Shown here: positions 38,209 to 48,108 of the stretch, piece after piece
Position numbering within the stretch: the stretch's first letter is position 1
Layout: each line of letters begins with the position of its first letter
NCBI RefSeq assembly: GCF_013179285.1
Contig: NZ_WVNW01000003.1
Location: 1-64,000, forward strand
Reading direction: 5' to 3'
Length of the DNA stretch: 64,000 nt
From: Roseobacter sp. HKCCD6576-2
Lineage (GTDB): Bacteria > Pseudomonadota > Alphaproteobacteria > Rhodobacterales > Rhodobacteraceae
Notes under the pieces: model-generated
Told to the model about the DNA's origin: nothing
What the model saw: only the letters and a program-made list of their open reading frames with translations
The model's database searches: none
Program-made: the position numbers and the translations under genes

Positions 38209-38937
38209 ATGCGTTTTGTCTTGGCCCTGTTGCTGCTTACGATCCTTCCCGTCGCCCCGGCGCGGGCGGATTGTGTGGTGCTGTTGCATGGGTTGGCGCG
38301 AAGCGCGGGCTCTTTGGCGGTGATGGAAGAGGCGTTGGAGGCGGCAGGCTATCAGGTGGTGAACCGCAGTTACCCCTCGACCCGGGCTTCGATTGCGGAA
38401 CTGGCCTCGACGACGATTTTCCCAGCCATGGCACGCTGCGGGGCTGAAGAGGTGCATTTTGTGACGCACTCCATGGGCGGCATCTTGGTGCGCCACTGGT
38501 TGTCACAGCATCGACCGGTGCGGTTGGGACGGGTGGTGATGCTGGCGCCGCCCAATAGCGGCTCGGAACTGGTGGATGTGTTTGGGCCGTTGGAGCCGTT
38601 TGAATGGCTGAACGGCCCGGCCGGGCAGGAACTCGGGACCGGCGCGCAGGATTTGCCGAACCGCTTGCCCGAGGTCGATTTTCCCCTTGGTGTCATTGCC
38701 GGGGATCGGACATTGAACCCGATCTATTCGGCTCTGATCGAGGGGGCGGATGACGGGAAAGTGGCGGTGGAAAGCACGCGTGTAGCAGGTATGGCGGACC
38801 ATATCGTGTTGCCGGTGACCCATACATTCATGATGAACAACCCGCTGGTGATTGCGGAGGTTTTGGCCTTCTTGGACAGCGGCGCGTTTGATCATGAGAT
38901 GGATTTGTTCGGCGCGATCGAGATCTTGGCGGACTAG
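38209..38937 (+). CDS. Exported alpha/beta hydrolase (lipase-like)
   Basis: This 242-residue protein has a Sec signal peptide ([20 protein letters not shown]), then [19 protein letters not shown], the nucleophile motif [14 protein letters not shown] (Ser at about residue 86) and a C-terminal [11 protein letters not shown] with the likely catalytic His. It resembles bacterial triacylglycerol lipases and palmitoyl-thioesterase-like hydrolases acting in the periplasm. It is monocistronic. Confidence 0.85.
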   Translation: MRFVLALLLLTILPVAPARADCVVLLHGLARSAGSLAVMEEALEAAGYQVVNRSYPSTRASIAELASTTIFPAMARCGAEEVHFVTHSMGGILVRHWLSQHRPVRLGRVVMLAPPNSGSELVDVFGPLEPFEWLNGPAGQELGTGAQDLPNRLPEVDFPLGVIAGDRTLNPIYSALIEGADDGKVAVESTRVAGMADHIVLPVTHTFMMNNPLVIAEVLAFLDSGAFDHEMDLFGAIEILAD

Positions 38938-39042
38938 GACTGCGCCAGGGCGAGGCCCGTGGCGCGGGCGGCGCCCTTCCTTACGCCCCTATCGGGGCCC
39001 TCGTCAGGGCGCGCTGCCGCGGGTTTGTGGCGGCGGGTTGGC

Positions 39043-40116
39043 CTAGGTCGCGGGGCCGGTGACGCGGTTGATATGGCCCATTTTGCGCCCCGGGCGAGTG
39101 TCGGCTTTGCCGTAGAGGTGGATTTGCGTGCCCGAGGTTGCGGCGTGGGCCGATGCGCTGTCGATCTGATCGCCGATCAGGTTTTCCATCACCACATTGG
39201 CGTGTCGCGTACCGTCGCCGAGCGGCCAGCCGGTGATGGCGCGGATATGCTGCTCGAACTGCTCGACGGCGCAGCCCGCTTGGGTCCAATGGCCGGAGTT
39301 ATGCACGCGGGGGGCGATTTCATTGACCACCAGACCTTGCGGCGTGGCGAAAAGCTCGACGCCGAGGACGCCGACATACTCGAGCGCGTTTAGGATGCGA
39401 GAGGCGATTAGCACCGCGTCGGTTTTCAGGCTTGCTGATATGGCGGCGGGGACAGTTGTCGTGGCCAAGATGCCATTGTCATGAACGTTTTCGCCCGGAT
39501 CATAGGCGGCGATGGTGCCGTCTGTGCCGCGGGCGGCGATGACGGAGATTTCGGCGGTGAACTCTACGAAACCTTCGGCAATAGCGGGGGCACCTTTAAG
39601 GCTGGCCAGCGCGGCTTCGGCTTCATCCGGCACCATGATCCGTGCCTGGCCTTTGCCGTCATAGCCGAAACGGCGGGTCTTTAGGATTGCGGGTGTGCCG
39701 GTTTGCGCGAGCGCTTGCGATAGTTCGGTTTGTGTGTCGATGGCGGCAAAGGGCGCGGTTGTCAGGCCCAGACCGGTGAGGAAACTCTTTTCGATCAGAC
39801 GGTCCTGGCTTGTCTCAAGCGCGCGGCGGTCGGGGTAGAGCGGCGTTCCGGCGGCCAGGATGTCGAGCGCCGGGGCGGGGATGTTTTCGAACTCGAAGGT
39901 GATCACGTCGCAAGCGGCAGCGAACGCGCGCAGGGCGCCCAAATCATCGTAAGCCGCTTGCGTCCACGCATGCGCAACGTCGGCGGCAGGCGCCGCGCCG
40001 GGCTCATAGATATGGGTCTTATAGCCCAAACGCGCGGCGGCCATGGCCAGCATGCGGCCCAATTGACCGCCGCCGAGAATGCCGATGGTACTGCCTTGGG
40101 GGAGCGGCTCAGTCAT
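39043..40116 (-). CDS. purK: N5-carboxyaminoimidazole ribonucleotide synthase
   Basis: This 357-residue ATP-grasp enzyme has an N-terminal [33 protein letters not shown], the central [18 protein letters not shown] and C-terminal [15 protein letters not shown]. It carboxylates AIR with ATP and bicarbonate in purine synthesis. Its start overlaps the end of purE by 8 bases, so the two consecutive pathway steps are made from one mRNA. Confidence 0.96.
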   Translation of the reverse strand: MTEPLPQGSTIGILGGGQLGRMLAMAAARLGYKTHIYEPGAAPAADVAHAWTQAAYDDLGALRAFAAACDVITFEFENIPAPALDILAAGTPLYPDRRALETSQDRLIEKSFLTGLGLTTAPFAAIDTQTELSQALAQTGTPAILKTRRFGYDGKGQARIMVPDEAEAALASLKGAPAIAEGFVEFTAEISVIAARGTDGTIAAYDPGENVHDNGILATTTVPAAISASLKTDAVLIASRILNALEYVGVLGVELFATPQGLVVNEIAPRVHNSGHWTQAGCAVEQFEQHIRAITGWPLGDGTRHANVVMENLIGDQIDSASAHAATSGTQIHLYGKADTRPGRKMGHINRVTGPAT

Positions 40117-40597
40117 CTTGCGGCGTCTCGGCGATCGAGGCGGAGAGATCGGTGCGCCAAGCGTCGAGACGCGCGGCCAAGGCCGGATCCGAGGTGGCCA
40201 GAATGGCCGCCGCCATCAGCCCGGCATTGGCGGCACCCGCCGCGCCGATGGCCATGGTGGCGACGGGGAAGCCGCGCGGCATTTGCAGGATCGAGTAGAG
40301 GCTGTCGACGCCGGAGAGTGCTTTGGTTTGCACCGGGACGCCAATCACCGGCACCCGGGTTTTCGAGGCCATCATGCCGGGCAGATGCGCCGCGCCGCCC
40401 GCGCCCGCAATGATCGCTTTCAACCCACGATCCACAGCGGTCTTGCCATAGTCCCAGAGCCGATCGGGCGTCCTGTGCGCCGAAACAATCCGGGTCTCAT
40501 ACGGCACGCCAAGCGCATCCAGCATCTCGGCGGCTTCGCGCATCGTAGACCAGTCGGATTGGCTACCCATGATGATGCCGATCTCGGCGTTTTCCAT
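40109..40597 (-). CDS. purE: N5-carboxyaminoimidazole ribonucleotide mutase
   Basis: This 162-residue class I PurE has [14 protein letters not shown] (about 7-20), [14 protein letters not shown] with the catalytic His, and [13 protein letters not shown]. It moves the carboxylate from N5 to C4 of the imidazole ring, giving CAIR. It is the first gene of purEK. Confidence 0.97.
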   Translation of the reverse strand: MENAEIGIIMGSQSDWSTMREAAEMLDALGVPYETRIVSAHRTPDRLWDYGKTAVDRGLKAIIAGAGGAAHLPGMMASKTRVPVIGVPVQTKALSGVDSLYSILQMPRGFPVATMAIGAAGAANAGLMAAAILATSDPALAARLDAWRTDLSASIAETPQDD

Positions 40598-40650
40598 GAT
40601 ATTCGGCCCCTTTGGCGGATCAGAGCGCGCACTATAGCCAGACCATCGGT

Positions 40651-40869
40651 CTAGGCAATGATATCGGGGGTCAGTTCATCTTCGATCCGGGTGATCTGAT
40701 CCTTCAGAGCCAGCTTTTGCTTTTTCAACCGCCGAAGGGTCAGCTGATCGGGCCGGGTACGCTCGGAAAGGGCAGAGATGGCCTCATCCAGATCACGATG
40801 CTCACGCCGAAGCACCTCCAACTTCACGCGGAGCACCTCTTCATGGCTCATTTCGGTGGGGGCGTTCAT
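40651..40869 (-). CDS. DUF465 (YdcH-type) protein
   Basis: This is a 72-residue all-helical protein with the DUF465 pattern [20 protein letters not shown] followed by [20 protein letters not shown]. These small proteins form coiled coils; function is unknown. The ATG at 40869 is preceded by AAGG at about 7 bases; an ATG at 40851 is an alternative. It is divergent from hsp20. Confidence 0.82.
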   Translation of the reverse strand: MNAPTEMSHEEVLRVKLEVLRREHRDLDEAISALSERTRPDQLTLRRLKKQKLALKDQITRIEDELTPDIIA

Positions 40870-40945
40870 CTCAAAGCCTTGCAGGATTCGCCTTAACAGC
40901 GGTTCAAGATAGCGAGAAATGCCCGTGAGGCAAAGTGTTGCCGCC

Positions 40946-40974
40946 CTTGCAGGGACCAAATGCCCGCCCCATAT
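40946..40974 (+). promoter_or_regulatory. Sigma-32 type promoter of hsp20
   Basis: CTTGCAG (40946-40952), 14 bases, then CCCCATAT (40967-40974). This matches the sigma-32 consensus CTTGAAA-N11-16-CCCCATNT at all but two bases. It lies about 70 bases upstream of the hsp20 start. Confidence 0.75.
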
Positions 40975-41020
40975 TATGTCTTAACCGGGCTGCCGAATGC
41001 GGGGCCCAGATAGCAGATCG

Positions 41021-41034
41021 CTTAGCGCTAAGGA
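41021..41034 (+). promoter_or_regulatory. Palindrome overlapping the hsp20 ribosome site
   Basis: The perfect 12-bp palindrome CTTAGCGCTAAG (41021-41032) includes the AAG of the ribosome site AAGGA (41030-41034). As RNA, CTTA can pair with TAAG and partly hide the site, which is the logic of a simple RNA thermometer. This is inference; the stem is short. Confidence 0.35.
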
Positions 41035-41042
41035 TGTGCCCG

Positions 41043-41471
41043 ATGACCAAATTGACCCTTGGATCGCACCCGTTTCTACTGGGGTTCGACCAACTGGAAC
41101 GCCTGGTGGAACGCACCGCGAAATCGGGCAATGACGGCTACCCGCCCTATAACATCGAGCAAAAGGGCGAAAACGCCTATCGGATCACGCTCGCGGTGGC
41201 GGGCTTTGCCGAAGAGGATTTGTCGATCACTGTCGAAGATCGGCAGTTGGTGATCGGCGGGCGGCAGGCCGATGACGACAATGGGCGGATGTTTCTGCAT
41301 CGCGGCATCGCGGCCAGGCAGTTTCAGCGCAGCTTCGTTCTGGCCGAAGGGGTCGATGTCGCGGGCGCGATGATGGAACACGGGCTTCTGCATGTCGATC
41401 TGGCCCGTGTGGTGCCTGACAGCGTGGTGCAAACGATAGAAATCAAAACCGGAGGTAAGAGCAATGTTTGA
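41043..41471 (+). CDS. Hsp20 family small heat-shock protein
   Basis: This 142-residue alpha-crystallin protein has YPPYNIEQKGENAYRITLAV, GFAEEDLSITVEDRQLVIGG, FLHRGIAARQFQRSFVLAEG and HGLLHVDLAR. Small heat-shock proteins hold unfolding proteins as oligomers. The ATG at 41043 follows AAGGAT. The gene has a sigma-32 type promoter and is followed by an overlapping DUF1150 gene, a common pairing in this bacterial group. Confidence 0.95.
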   Translation: MTKLTLGSHPFLLGFDQLERLVERTAKSGNDGYPPYNIEQKGENAYRITLAVAGFAEEDLSITVEDRQLVIGGRQADDDNGRMFLHRGIAARQFQRSFVLAEGVDVAGAMMEHGLLHVDLARVVPDSVVQTIEIKTGGKSNV

Positions 41472-41691
41472 ACAAAATGACGCCGCCCGGACCGAGGGCC
41501 AACCGATCGTTTATATCCGCAAAGTGGCGGTCGCGGACCTGCCGCGCGAAGTGAGGCAGCAAGCCGAGGGCTTGGACGAGCTTTATGCGATTGGCAGCGA
41601 GACCGGGGAGCAACTGGCGCTTGTCAGAGATCGCAAACTCGCCTTCATCGTGGCGCGCCAAAACGACATGACGCCGGTCAGCGTGCACTAA
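41464..41691 (+). CDS. DUF1150 family protein
   Basis: This is a 75-residue protein with the DUF1150 pattern PIVYIRKVAVADLPREVRQQ and LYAIGSETGEQLALVRDRKL ending FIVARQNDMTPVSVH. Its ATG overlaps the last 8 bases of hsp20 and has GGAGG just upstream, so it is made together with Hsp20. Function is unknown; the pairing suggests a stress-related role. Confidence 0.9.
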   Translation: MFEQNDAARTEGQPIVYIRKVAVADLPREVRQQAEGLDELYAIGSETGEQLALVRDRKLAFIVARQNDMTPVSVH

Positions 41692-41719
41692 CGACCGGCG
41701 CACACCAGGTGTGTGTGGG

Positions 41720-41755
41720 GAAGGGGGCGCCTGTCATGGGCGTCCCCTTTCTTTG
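41720..41755 (+). terminator. Terminator of the hsp20 operon
   Basis: The stem AAGGGGGCGCC (41721-41731) pairs with GGGCGTCCCCTTT (41738-41750) and is followed by a T-rich stretch, 30 bases past the DUF1150 stop. Confidence 0.85.
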
Positions 41756-41923
41756 AGGGGTGTGCGTTTTGTCGGCGGATCTTCTTGGAGCTGAAGCCCG
41801 GAAGTTTTGGGAGTCTCCGAGATCACCAATCAAGGTGGACGTCGAGATGGCTCAATTCCTCCTCCATTGACCAATTTGCTTTGGGCATATTGCGCGGGGA
41901 TTGGGCCCTCATTTGAGACGAGG

Positions 41924-42859
41924 TTATCGGTGTCGGCCCATCGCCGAGATACCGACGGCCGCTAGAATGATCAGGCCCATTGTTAGGTCACGGAAAAACG
42001 GGTCGATGCTGAGGATGTTGAAGCCGTTATTGACGAGCGCGAGCAAGAAGACACCGGCGAGCGAGCGCCAGACCGCGCCTTGGCCGCCATAGATGCTTGT
42101 GCCGCCGAGAATGACAGCAGCGATGGCTTGTAGCTCCATGCCCGATCCGGCAGTGGCCTGTCCAAGCGCCACGCGGGAGGTCGTGATGATCGATGCCAGC
42201 CCGGCGGCAAAACCGGCGATGGCGAAGGTTGCGATCTTGATCCGGTTTGTACGGATGCCCGACAGGATCGCGGCTTCCTCATTCCCGCCAACCGAAAAGA
42301 CGCGGCGCCCGAACGTGGTGTGATTAAGAAAGAAGGTCAGGACGATCGCGAAAATCGCCATAAGCCAAACGGCGTTGAAGACACCCAAGAACCGTCCACG
42401 CCCGAGCCAAGTGAACTCATCAAGGCGAACAGAGATGAGCCGCCCATCCGACAGAGCCACGGCGATGCCGCTGAAGATGAGCGCGGTGGCGATGGTTGCG
42501 AGAAAGGAATGAACACGCAGTGTGGTGATGGCGAGCCCGTTGACAAACCCCAGAGCCAACCCGACGAAAGGCGCGAGCAACAGGCCCAGATAGGGGTTCA
42601 CGTTCAACGCGAGCCATGCTGACGCGACAGATCCCATCGCAAAGATCGCCCCGACCGATAGATCAAAGCCTCCGACGATGATCACGAGCGTCATTGCCGA
42701 GGCCATGATCGCCAGTGGCGCGTTCTGGTTCAGGATGTTCAGGAGGTTGCGCCCCGTCAGAAAGCTGTCGGAGGACAGTGACAACACGATCATCAGGGCC
42801 GCGATTAGGATCAGAACCGCGTAAGATTGCATGAAATGGATGAGTTGCGCGCGGGTCAT
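41924..42859 (-). CDS. Ribose-type ABC transporter permease (RbsC family)
   Basis: This 311-residue membrane protein has about nine hydrophobic helices. It also carries the family segments GGFDLSVGAIFAMGSVA and GFAAGLASIITTSRVALGQ, then AIAAVILGGTSIYGGQGAVW. It is the membrane channel of a class II sugar-type importer. Its start overlaps the ATPase stop by 4 bases. It is last in a five-gene minus-strand operon with hydantoinase subunits, so the imported compound is probably the substrate of those enzymes rather than ribose. Confidence 0.9.
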   Translation of the reverse strand: MTRAQLIHFMQSYAVLILIAALMIVLSLSSDSFLTGRNLLNILNQNAPLAIMASAMTLVIIVGGFDLSVGAIFAMGSVASAWLALNVNPYLGLLLAPFVGLALGFVNGLAITTLRVHSFLATIATALIFSGIAVALSDGRLISVRLDEFTWLGRGRFLGVFNAVWLMAIFAIVLTFFLNHTTFGRRVFSVGGNEEAAILSGIRTNRIKIATFAIAGFAAGLASIITTSRVALGQATAGSGMELQAIAAVILGGTSIYGGQGAVWRSLAGVFLLALVNNGFNILSIDPFFRDLTMGLIILAAVGISAMGRHR

Positions 42860-44364
42860 GCCACGTCGTCCTCCGTGCCTTGATGGGTGAAGAGGGCGGC
42901 GAGCACATCGGCCTCGCTCACCACGTCGGGATCGATCTCGTCGACCAGTTGGCCGCGATCGACAAGATGGACACGCGTCGCCAGGCCAAGCACCTCGTCA
43001 ATCTCGCTGGAGATGATCAGGATCGCTGCGCCCTCCCGGGCCAGCCGTCCAATTTCGTTGTGAATGGCCTCGCGGGCGCCAACGTCGACCCCGCGCGACG
43101 GTTCGTCGAGGATGATCACTTTCGGATTGCCCGCGATCCATTTGCCGATCAGCACTTTTTGCTGATTGCCGCCGGAGTAATTCGAGATGTCACCATCAAC
43201 CAGCGACGGTCGGATTTGGAACCGGTCGATGAGCCGTTGCGCCAGGCCGCGCTCTTCGGCTTCGGCCAGAATGCCAGCCTTGGACATGTGTGTGAGATGC
43301 GGCAGAGAGATATTGGCCCGCACCGGGAGGGTCATGACCAATCCCTGGCCGCGCCGATCCTCAGGCACAAGGACGAGTCCCGCCTCGGTTGCCGCGCGGA
43401 TGTTGTGTGGGGGAAGGCGGCGGCCAGCAACTTCAACTTGGCCCGTGGCGGGGTCTGCGCCGATGATCGCGCGTGCAATCTCGGACCGGCCTGCGCCCAC
43501 AAGGCCAGCAAAGCCGACGATCTCTCCGGCGCGAATATCCAGCCGCGCGACCTGAGCCCCATTGGGTGACGAGAGATTGCGCACCGAAAGCATGACATCG
43601 CCATGATCACGGCATTTTTCGGGGTAAAGCGTTTCGGATTTCACGCCGCCCAACATCGCGCTGACCAGCGACTCCTTGGTTTCCTCGCGTGTTTCACCGC
43701 TTTGGACGGTTTCCCCGTTCCGCAGAACCGTCACACGATCGGTCACCTCAAGGATGTCTTGCAAAAAGTGGGTCACATAGATCACCGAGCGACCCTCGTC
43801 GCGCAGTCTTCGCATGATGCGGTGGAGTTGATCGACTTCGGTCTTCGAGAGCGACGCGGTCGGCTCGTCCATCACGATCACACGCGATTGGCGGGCGAGG
43901 GCGCGCAAGATTTCTATTTTCTGTTGTTCGGCAATGGTCAGACTTGCCGCGGCCGCATCCGGGTCGAGATGTAGGCCGCTTGTCTCCATCAGCGCCCGAA
44001 GCCGTTTGGCTTCGGTGCCCTTCAGCACGCCGTGGCGATGCTCCTCTAGGCCAAGAAAGACATTCTGCGCCACCGTCAGTGCCGGAACGAGTTGCAGTTC
44101 CTGATGCATGATCGCGACACCGTTTTCCAACGCCGTCGGGGTGTCCCACCGATCCTCGATACGGCCATCCACCTCGATTTGCCCCTGCGAGGCGCGGTAG
44201 TAGCCCCCCAGAACTTTGCCCAAGGTGGACTTGCCGGCGCCGTTCTCGCCGATCAGACCGTGGATTTCGCCGGGGTGGATGTCGATATCCACCCCGGTGA
44301 GCACCTGAATGTCGCCGAAGCGCACCCCGATGCCACGAGCCGAGAGAAGCGCGCCCGTGCTCAC
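42856..44364 (-). CDS. Ribose-type ABC transporter ATPase (RbsA family, two cassettes)
   Basis: This 502-residue tandem ATPase has a first cassette with GENGAGKSTLGKVLGG, LTIAEQQKIEILRALA and VIVMDEPTASL. The second cassette has a degenerate Walker A GLVGAGRSEIARAIIG but an intact signature SGGNQQKVLIGKW and VIILDEPSRGVDVG. This asymmetry is normal for RbsA/MglA. It powers the importer with the adjacent permease and binding protein. It overlaps hyuB and the permease gene by 4 bases each. Confidence 0.93.
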   Translation of the reverse strand: MSTGALLSARGIGVRFGDIQVLTGVDIDIHPGEIHGLIGENGAGKSTLGKVLGGYYRASQGQIEVDGRIEDRWDTPTALENGVAIMHQELQLVPALTVAQNVFLGLEEHRHGVLKGTEAKRLRALMETSGLHLDPDAAAASLTIAEQQKIEILRALARQSRVIVMDEPTASLSKTEVDQLHRIMRRLRDEGRSVIYVTHFLQDILEVTDRVTVLRNGETVQSGETREETKESLVSAMLGGVKSETLYPEKCRDHGDVMLSVRNLSSPNGAQVARLDIRAGEIVGFAGLVGAGRSEIARAIIGADPATGQVEVAGRRLPPHNIRAATEAGLVLVPEDRRGQGLVMTLPVRANISLPHLTHMSKAGILAEAEERGLAQRLIDRFQIRPSLVDGDISNYSGGNQQKVLIGKWIAGNPKVIILDEPSRGVDVGAREAIHNEIGRLAREGAAILIISSEIDEVLGLATRVHLVDRGQLVDEIDPDVVSEADVLAALFTHQGTEDDVA

Positions 44365-46061
44365 CGCGGCACCGATGCCTCGGTATCGACGCTGCCGTCA
44401 TCCGCGATGACAACGCCGTAGTCGCGCTGCGCCGCGGTAGGGCTGACCAGTCCGCGGGCGACATCGCGGGCCACCGCGTCAAAGTCGCGTTCCATGGGGT
44501 CACCATTGCCGCCGCCGCCGCCGGTCTTGCATTCCACAACCGTGCCCGCAGGCAAGGCGCGGGCGCGCATCTTAAGGGCGTGCTCGACTGTGCCATCGGG
44601 GAAGGCAACGGTGATTTCGGGACCAAGCCCGTCCTTGCCGCCATTCAGGCCCCAAGCCGGGGTCTTGGACCGCTCGAACCAGATGGCACCGAAGTTGTCC
44701 TCCAGCATCGTATACCGCCGGGTGACGCCGAAGCCGCCGCGGTTTTTGCCCGGGCCAGCACTGTCGGCTCGCATGGAGAACTCTTCAAGCCGCACCGGAA
44801 ACTTGGTCTCCATCACCTCGGCAGGGATGTTTCGGAAGCCGCCATTGACCAGGTTGATCAAGGCGCTTTCGCCATCACTATCGGCGCGACCGCCCCAACC
44901 GCCAGCCGTGGGCTCGATCGAGATCCACTGGCCGCGTTTGGGATCGACCGAGAAGAACCCAACGACCATCGAGTCGCCGTAGTGGGCGGCGGTAGAGCGT
45001 TCCGGCATGGCTTTGGACAGGCAGGAGATGAAGAGGTCCGCCAAAAGACCCAGCCCGGTGAAATACCATTCGCAGGCCGCAGGCTCTCCGGCGTTGAACA
45101 TGCATTCCTCCGGCAAGACCACCGACATGGTTTCGAAGGAGCCACCAGTGATCGCCCGGTCAGGCGAGATCATTGTCTTGTAAGCAAGGCGCAAGAGCGA
45201 CTCGGTCTGGCTTGCGCCGCAATTGACCGACCCGGCCACGGGGCCGGAGGTCCCCGTCAGATCGACGATCAGTTCTTCGCCCTTTACTGTCAGCGTGAGC
45301 GCAACCTTGACCGGTGCGTCGCCGACGCCGTCATTGTCGAGATAACCTTCGCGGCTCCAACTGCCATCTTGGATCGCTGCGATGGCTTCACGATCCAATT
45401 GGCGCGCCTGCCCAAAGATGTTCTGGCAGGCGGCGCGATAGGTGTCGGCGCCAATTTTGCCCAGCAACTGACCCAAACGGCGCTCCCCCGTCCGGATCGC
45501 CGCAATTTGTGCGCCGAGGTCGCCAATCGTAGCGCCTTTCAACCGGGTGTTGAGCTTCAAATGGTCATACCATTCGCGGATCGGCTTGCCTTGGCTGACA
45601 ATCCGGGTCGGCCCGAGGCGCAGACCCTCTTGATAGATATTGGTCGAAGACATGGTCGAGCCGGGATCCATTGCGCCGATATCGTTCCAATGCGCCCGCG
45701 CCGCGCCGAACCCGACCAAGTCGCCGTGGTGGAAGATCGGACCGATGGCGGTGACATCATGCAGGTGCGTGCCCTGCATATAGCTATCATTCATGATGAA
45801 GATGTCGCCTTCGCGGATGTCGTCGCCGTAGTAGTCTTTCACGTGGCGGACACAGACATCGATGGCTCCGATGAAGAGCGGGACGCCGGTGGATTGACCG
45901 AGCATGTTGCCGTGCTCGTCCATCAAGGCGACGGCACTGTCTTTGCCTTCATAGATGATCGCCGAATGGGCGGAGCGCCACAGCGAGGCATTCATATCCT
46001 CGGCGCAGGAGATGACGAAGTTACGGACGACTTCGGTGGTAATCGGATCGGCGGTGCTCAT
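44361..46061 (-). CDS. Hydantoinase B/oxoprolinase family protein
   Basis: This 566-residue HyuB-type subunit has SAHSAIIYEGKDSAVALMD, DIFIMNDSYMQGTHLHDVTA, the conserved GTSGPVAGSVNCGASQTESL, and GGKDGLGPE near the C-terminus. With the A subunit it forms an ATP-dependent amidohydrolase that opens cyclic amides such as 5-oxoproline, N-methylhydantoin or hydantoin. Its start overlaps the hyuA stop by 4 bases. The exact ring substrate is unknown. Confidence 0.92.
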   Translation of the reverse strand: MSTADPITTEVVRNFVISCAEDMNASLWRSAHSAIIYEGKDSAVALMDEHGNMLGQSTGVPLFIGAIDVCVRHVKDYYGDDIREGDIFIMNDSYMQGTHLHDVTAIGPIFHHGDLVGFGAARAHWNDIGAMDPGSTMSSTNIYQEGLRLGPTRIVSQGKPIREWYDHLKLNTRLKGATIGDLGAQIAAIRTGERRLGQLLGKIGADTYRAACQNIFGQARQLDREAIAAIQDGSWSREGYLDNDGVGDAPVKVALTLTVKGEELIVDLTGTSGPVAGSVNCGASQTESLLRLAYKTMISPDRAITGGSFETMSVVLPEECMFNAGEPAACEWYFTGLGLLADLFISCLSKAMPERSTAAHYGDSMVVGFFSVDPKRGQWISIEPTAGGWGGRADSDGESALINLVNGGFRNIPAEVMETKFPVRLEEFSMRADSAGPGKNRGGFGVTRRYTMLEDNFGAIWFERSKTPAWGLNGGKDGLGPEITVAFPDGTVEHALKMRARALPAGTVVECKTGGGGGNGDPMERDFDAVARDVARGLVSPTAAQRDYGVVIADDGSVDTEASVPR

Positions 46062-48085
46062 GCGGCGTCCTCCTTCACAAGGCTCATATGGCCGCCATCA
46101 ATCAACTGGGCGGTCCAGCCCGGGGGCAGCAACGTGGTCGATGTGACTTCTTCGATGATGGCGGGGCCAGAGACGGCATCGCCCTCGCCGATGCTGTTGC
46201 GGTCGATGATGGCGGTCGATGCAGGGCTGCCGCCGAACCAGACATCGCGCTCGCGCGCGGGACGTGGCTCTGCCCGCTCGGGCGGTGCATTTTCGGGGCG
46301 ATCCAGACGGCCGAGCGCCGCGAGCCGGATATTAGCCATCTCGACCCGGTTCTCCGGCGAGTTGTGACCATATTGCCGTTCATATGCGGCGTCGAAATCG
46401 GCCCGGATCTTGTCCATGTCGATCGGGCCATCATCGAGTTGGATCGTGAGCACGTATTCTTGGCCGTAATAGCGGAAGTCGATCGCCCGCTCGATGCCGA
46501 CACGGTCCTTATCGATCCCCTCTTCTGCCAGGAAGGTGAGGCCTTTTTCTGCGAGGCCGTCGAAGGCATCTTCAATGCTCTTGGCCTCAATCTGATCCCA
46601 GAAGCTGTAGAGCGTTTCCTTGAAATCGTGCCGCACATCCGTTTGCAACATGCCCCACGCGGAGAAGGCCCCGGGGTGGACGGGAATAATGACTTCGCTG
46701 ATTTCCAGCTCTTCGGCTAGGGCAGCCGCCTGCGCGGGGCCGGCCCCACCAAACGCGACCAAGGAAAACTCGCGCGGGTCGATGCCGCGCTGAATGGTGA
46801 TGGTGCGGATCGCGTCGGCCATCTTGGCGTTGACGATATCGATCACCCCTTGCGCCATCTCTTCGGCATTCATGCCGAAATCGGCGCCGAGTTTGGCGAG
46901 AGCGTCTGCCGCGGCGTCGCGGTTGAGGGCCATCTCACCGCCCGAGAAATTGGCGCCATCAAGCCGACCAAGGACGAGGTTGGCATCGGAGACGACGGGT
47001 TCTGTTCCGCCCAGCCCATAACATACCGGCCCTGGTTTAGATCCTGCCGATTGCGGGCCGACACGCAACGCGCCCGCCTCTTTCCAGGCGATGGAGCCGC
47101 CGCCCGCACCGATGACGTGGATATCAACCACGGACATCTGGATTGGCAGGCCTTCGAGCATCGCTTCATTCGAAGTTGAGGGTAGCCCGTCGATGACCAA
47201 CGAGGCATCGAAAGACGTGCCGCCCATGTCGACGCAGATCAGGTTCGGTCGCCCGGTCGCCGCCGACAGCGCTTTACCGCCAATGGCACCGCCAACCGGC
47301 CCAGACAACAGCGTCTGAAGCGGGGTTTCGGAGGCGGTGGTCGCCGTCATGACGCCGCCATTGGACTCCATCACGTGCAGCGCGCCGCCCGCGGGGAGCC
47401 GGTCGCCCATCTCGGCCTGAAGTGTCGAGATGTATTTGCGGACAACTGGCGCGAGATAGGCGTCGGTGACCGTTGTCGAGGTGCGTTCAAACTCCCGCCA
47501 TTCTGGCGAGACGTGATGCGACAGGACGATCTGTACGCCCGGCAAGCGTTCCTGCAGATAGTCGCGAGCGGCCAATTCATGCGCTGAGTTGTTAAAGGAA
47601 AAGAGCAGGGAGACGGCGATCGCCTCATAGTTCTCCGTTGCGCACGCTTCGACCACCTTGTCGAGATCCGACAGGCGCAGCGGTTCCAACTCATCCCCAT
47701 TTGCGGCGATGCGCCCGGCAACCGTGTAGGTGTGCTCAAGGGAGGCGAGCGGTTCGGGCTTGTTCCATTGGATCGAGAAGATCTCGCCCCGATCATTGCC
47801 CTGGATCGTATAGATGTCGCGGAAGTTTTCGTTGGTCACCAGGGCGACCTTGGACCCCCGCCGCGTCAGCAACGCGTTGAGGCCAACCGTCGTGCCGTGA
47901 ACAAAGAAGCCCATCGCGCCATCGTTGCCCAATATCTGATCGATGCCTTTGAGAACGGCCAGCGCGGGGTTGTCAGGGGTCGACAAAATCTTCGTCGCCC
48001 CGCAGCGCCCCGTTTCGACGTCTTGGTAGACAATATCTGTGAATGTGCCGCCAATATCGGCGGACACGCGATAGCTTTTACTCAT
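46058..48085 (-). CDS. Hydantoinase A/oxoprolinase family protein
   Basis: This 675-residue HyuA-type subunit has N-terminal SADIGGTFTDIVYQD and FFVHGTTVGLNALLTRRG, central ICVDMGGTSFDASLV and GGSIAWKEAGALRVGPQSAG, then FSLVAFGGAGPAQAAALAEE. These form an actin-like ATP-binding fold. The subunit is proposed to phosphorylate the amide during ring opening. An AAAGGCAG ribosome site lies upstream. It follows the binding-protein gene after a 60-base spacer with a hairpin. Confidence 0.93.
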   Translation of the reverse strand: MSKSYRVSADIGGTFTDIVYQDVETGRCGATKILSTPDNPALAVLKGIDQILGNDGAMGFFVHGTTVGLNALLTRRGSKVALVTNENFRDIYTIQGNDRGEIFSIQWNKPEPLASLEHTYTVAGRIAANGDELEPLRLSDLDKVVEACATENYEAIAVSLLFSFNNSAHELAARDYLQERLPGVQIVLSHHVSPEWREFERTSTTVTDAYLAPVVRKYISTLQAEMGDRLPAGGALHVMESNGGVMTATTASETPLQTLLSGPVGGAIGGKALSAATGRPNLICVDMGGTSFDASLVIDGLPSTSNEAMLEGLPIQMSVVDIHVIGAGGGSIAWKEAGALRVGPQSAGSKPGPVCYGLGGTEPVVSDANLVLGRLDGANFSGGEMALNRDAAADALAKLGADFGMNAEEMAQGVIDIVNAKMADAIRTITIQRGIDPREFSLVAFGGAGPAQAAALAEELEISEVIIPVHPGAFSAWGMLQTDVRHDFKETLYSFWDQIEAKSIEDAFDGLAEKGLTFLAEEGIDKDRVGIERAIDFRYYGQEYVLTIQLDDGPIDMDKIRADFDAAYERQYGHNSPENRVEMANIRLAALGRLDRPENAPPERAEPRPARERDVWFGGSPASTAIIDRNSIGEGDAVSGPAIIEEVTSTTLLPPGWTAQLIDGGHMSLVKEDAA

Positions 48086-48108
48086 GATTGCTGCCTTTCG
48101 GATGACCT

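Noticed and set aside
40651-40959. Longer N-terminus of the DUF465 protein starting at 40959
   Set aside because: The extra 30 residues overlap the sigma-32 promoter of hsp20 and do not fit the family; the ATG at 40869 has a ribosome site.
44580-46367. A 595-codon frame antisense to hyuB
   Set aside because: It is a shadow of the HyuB codons, with no domain match and no start signals.
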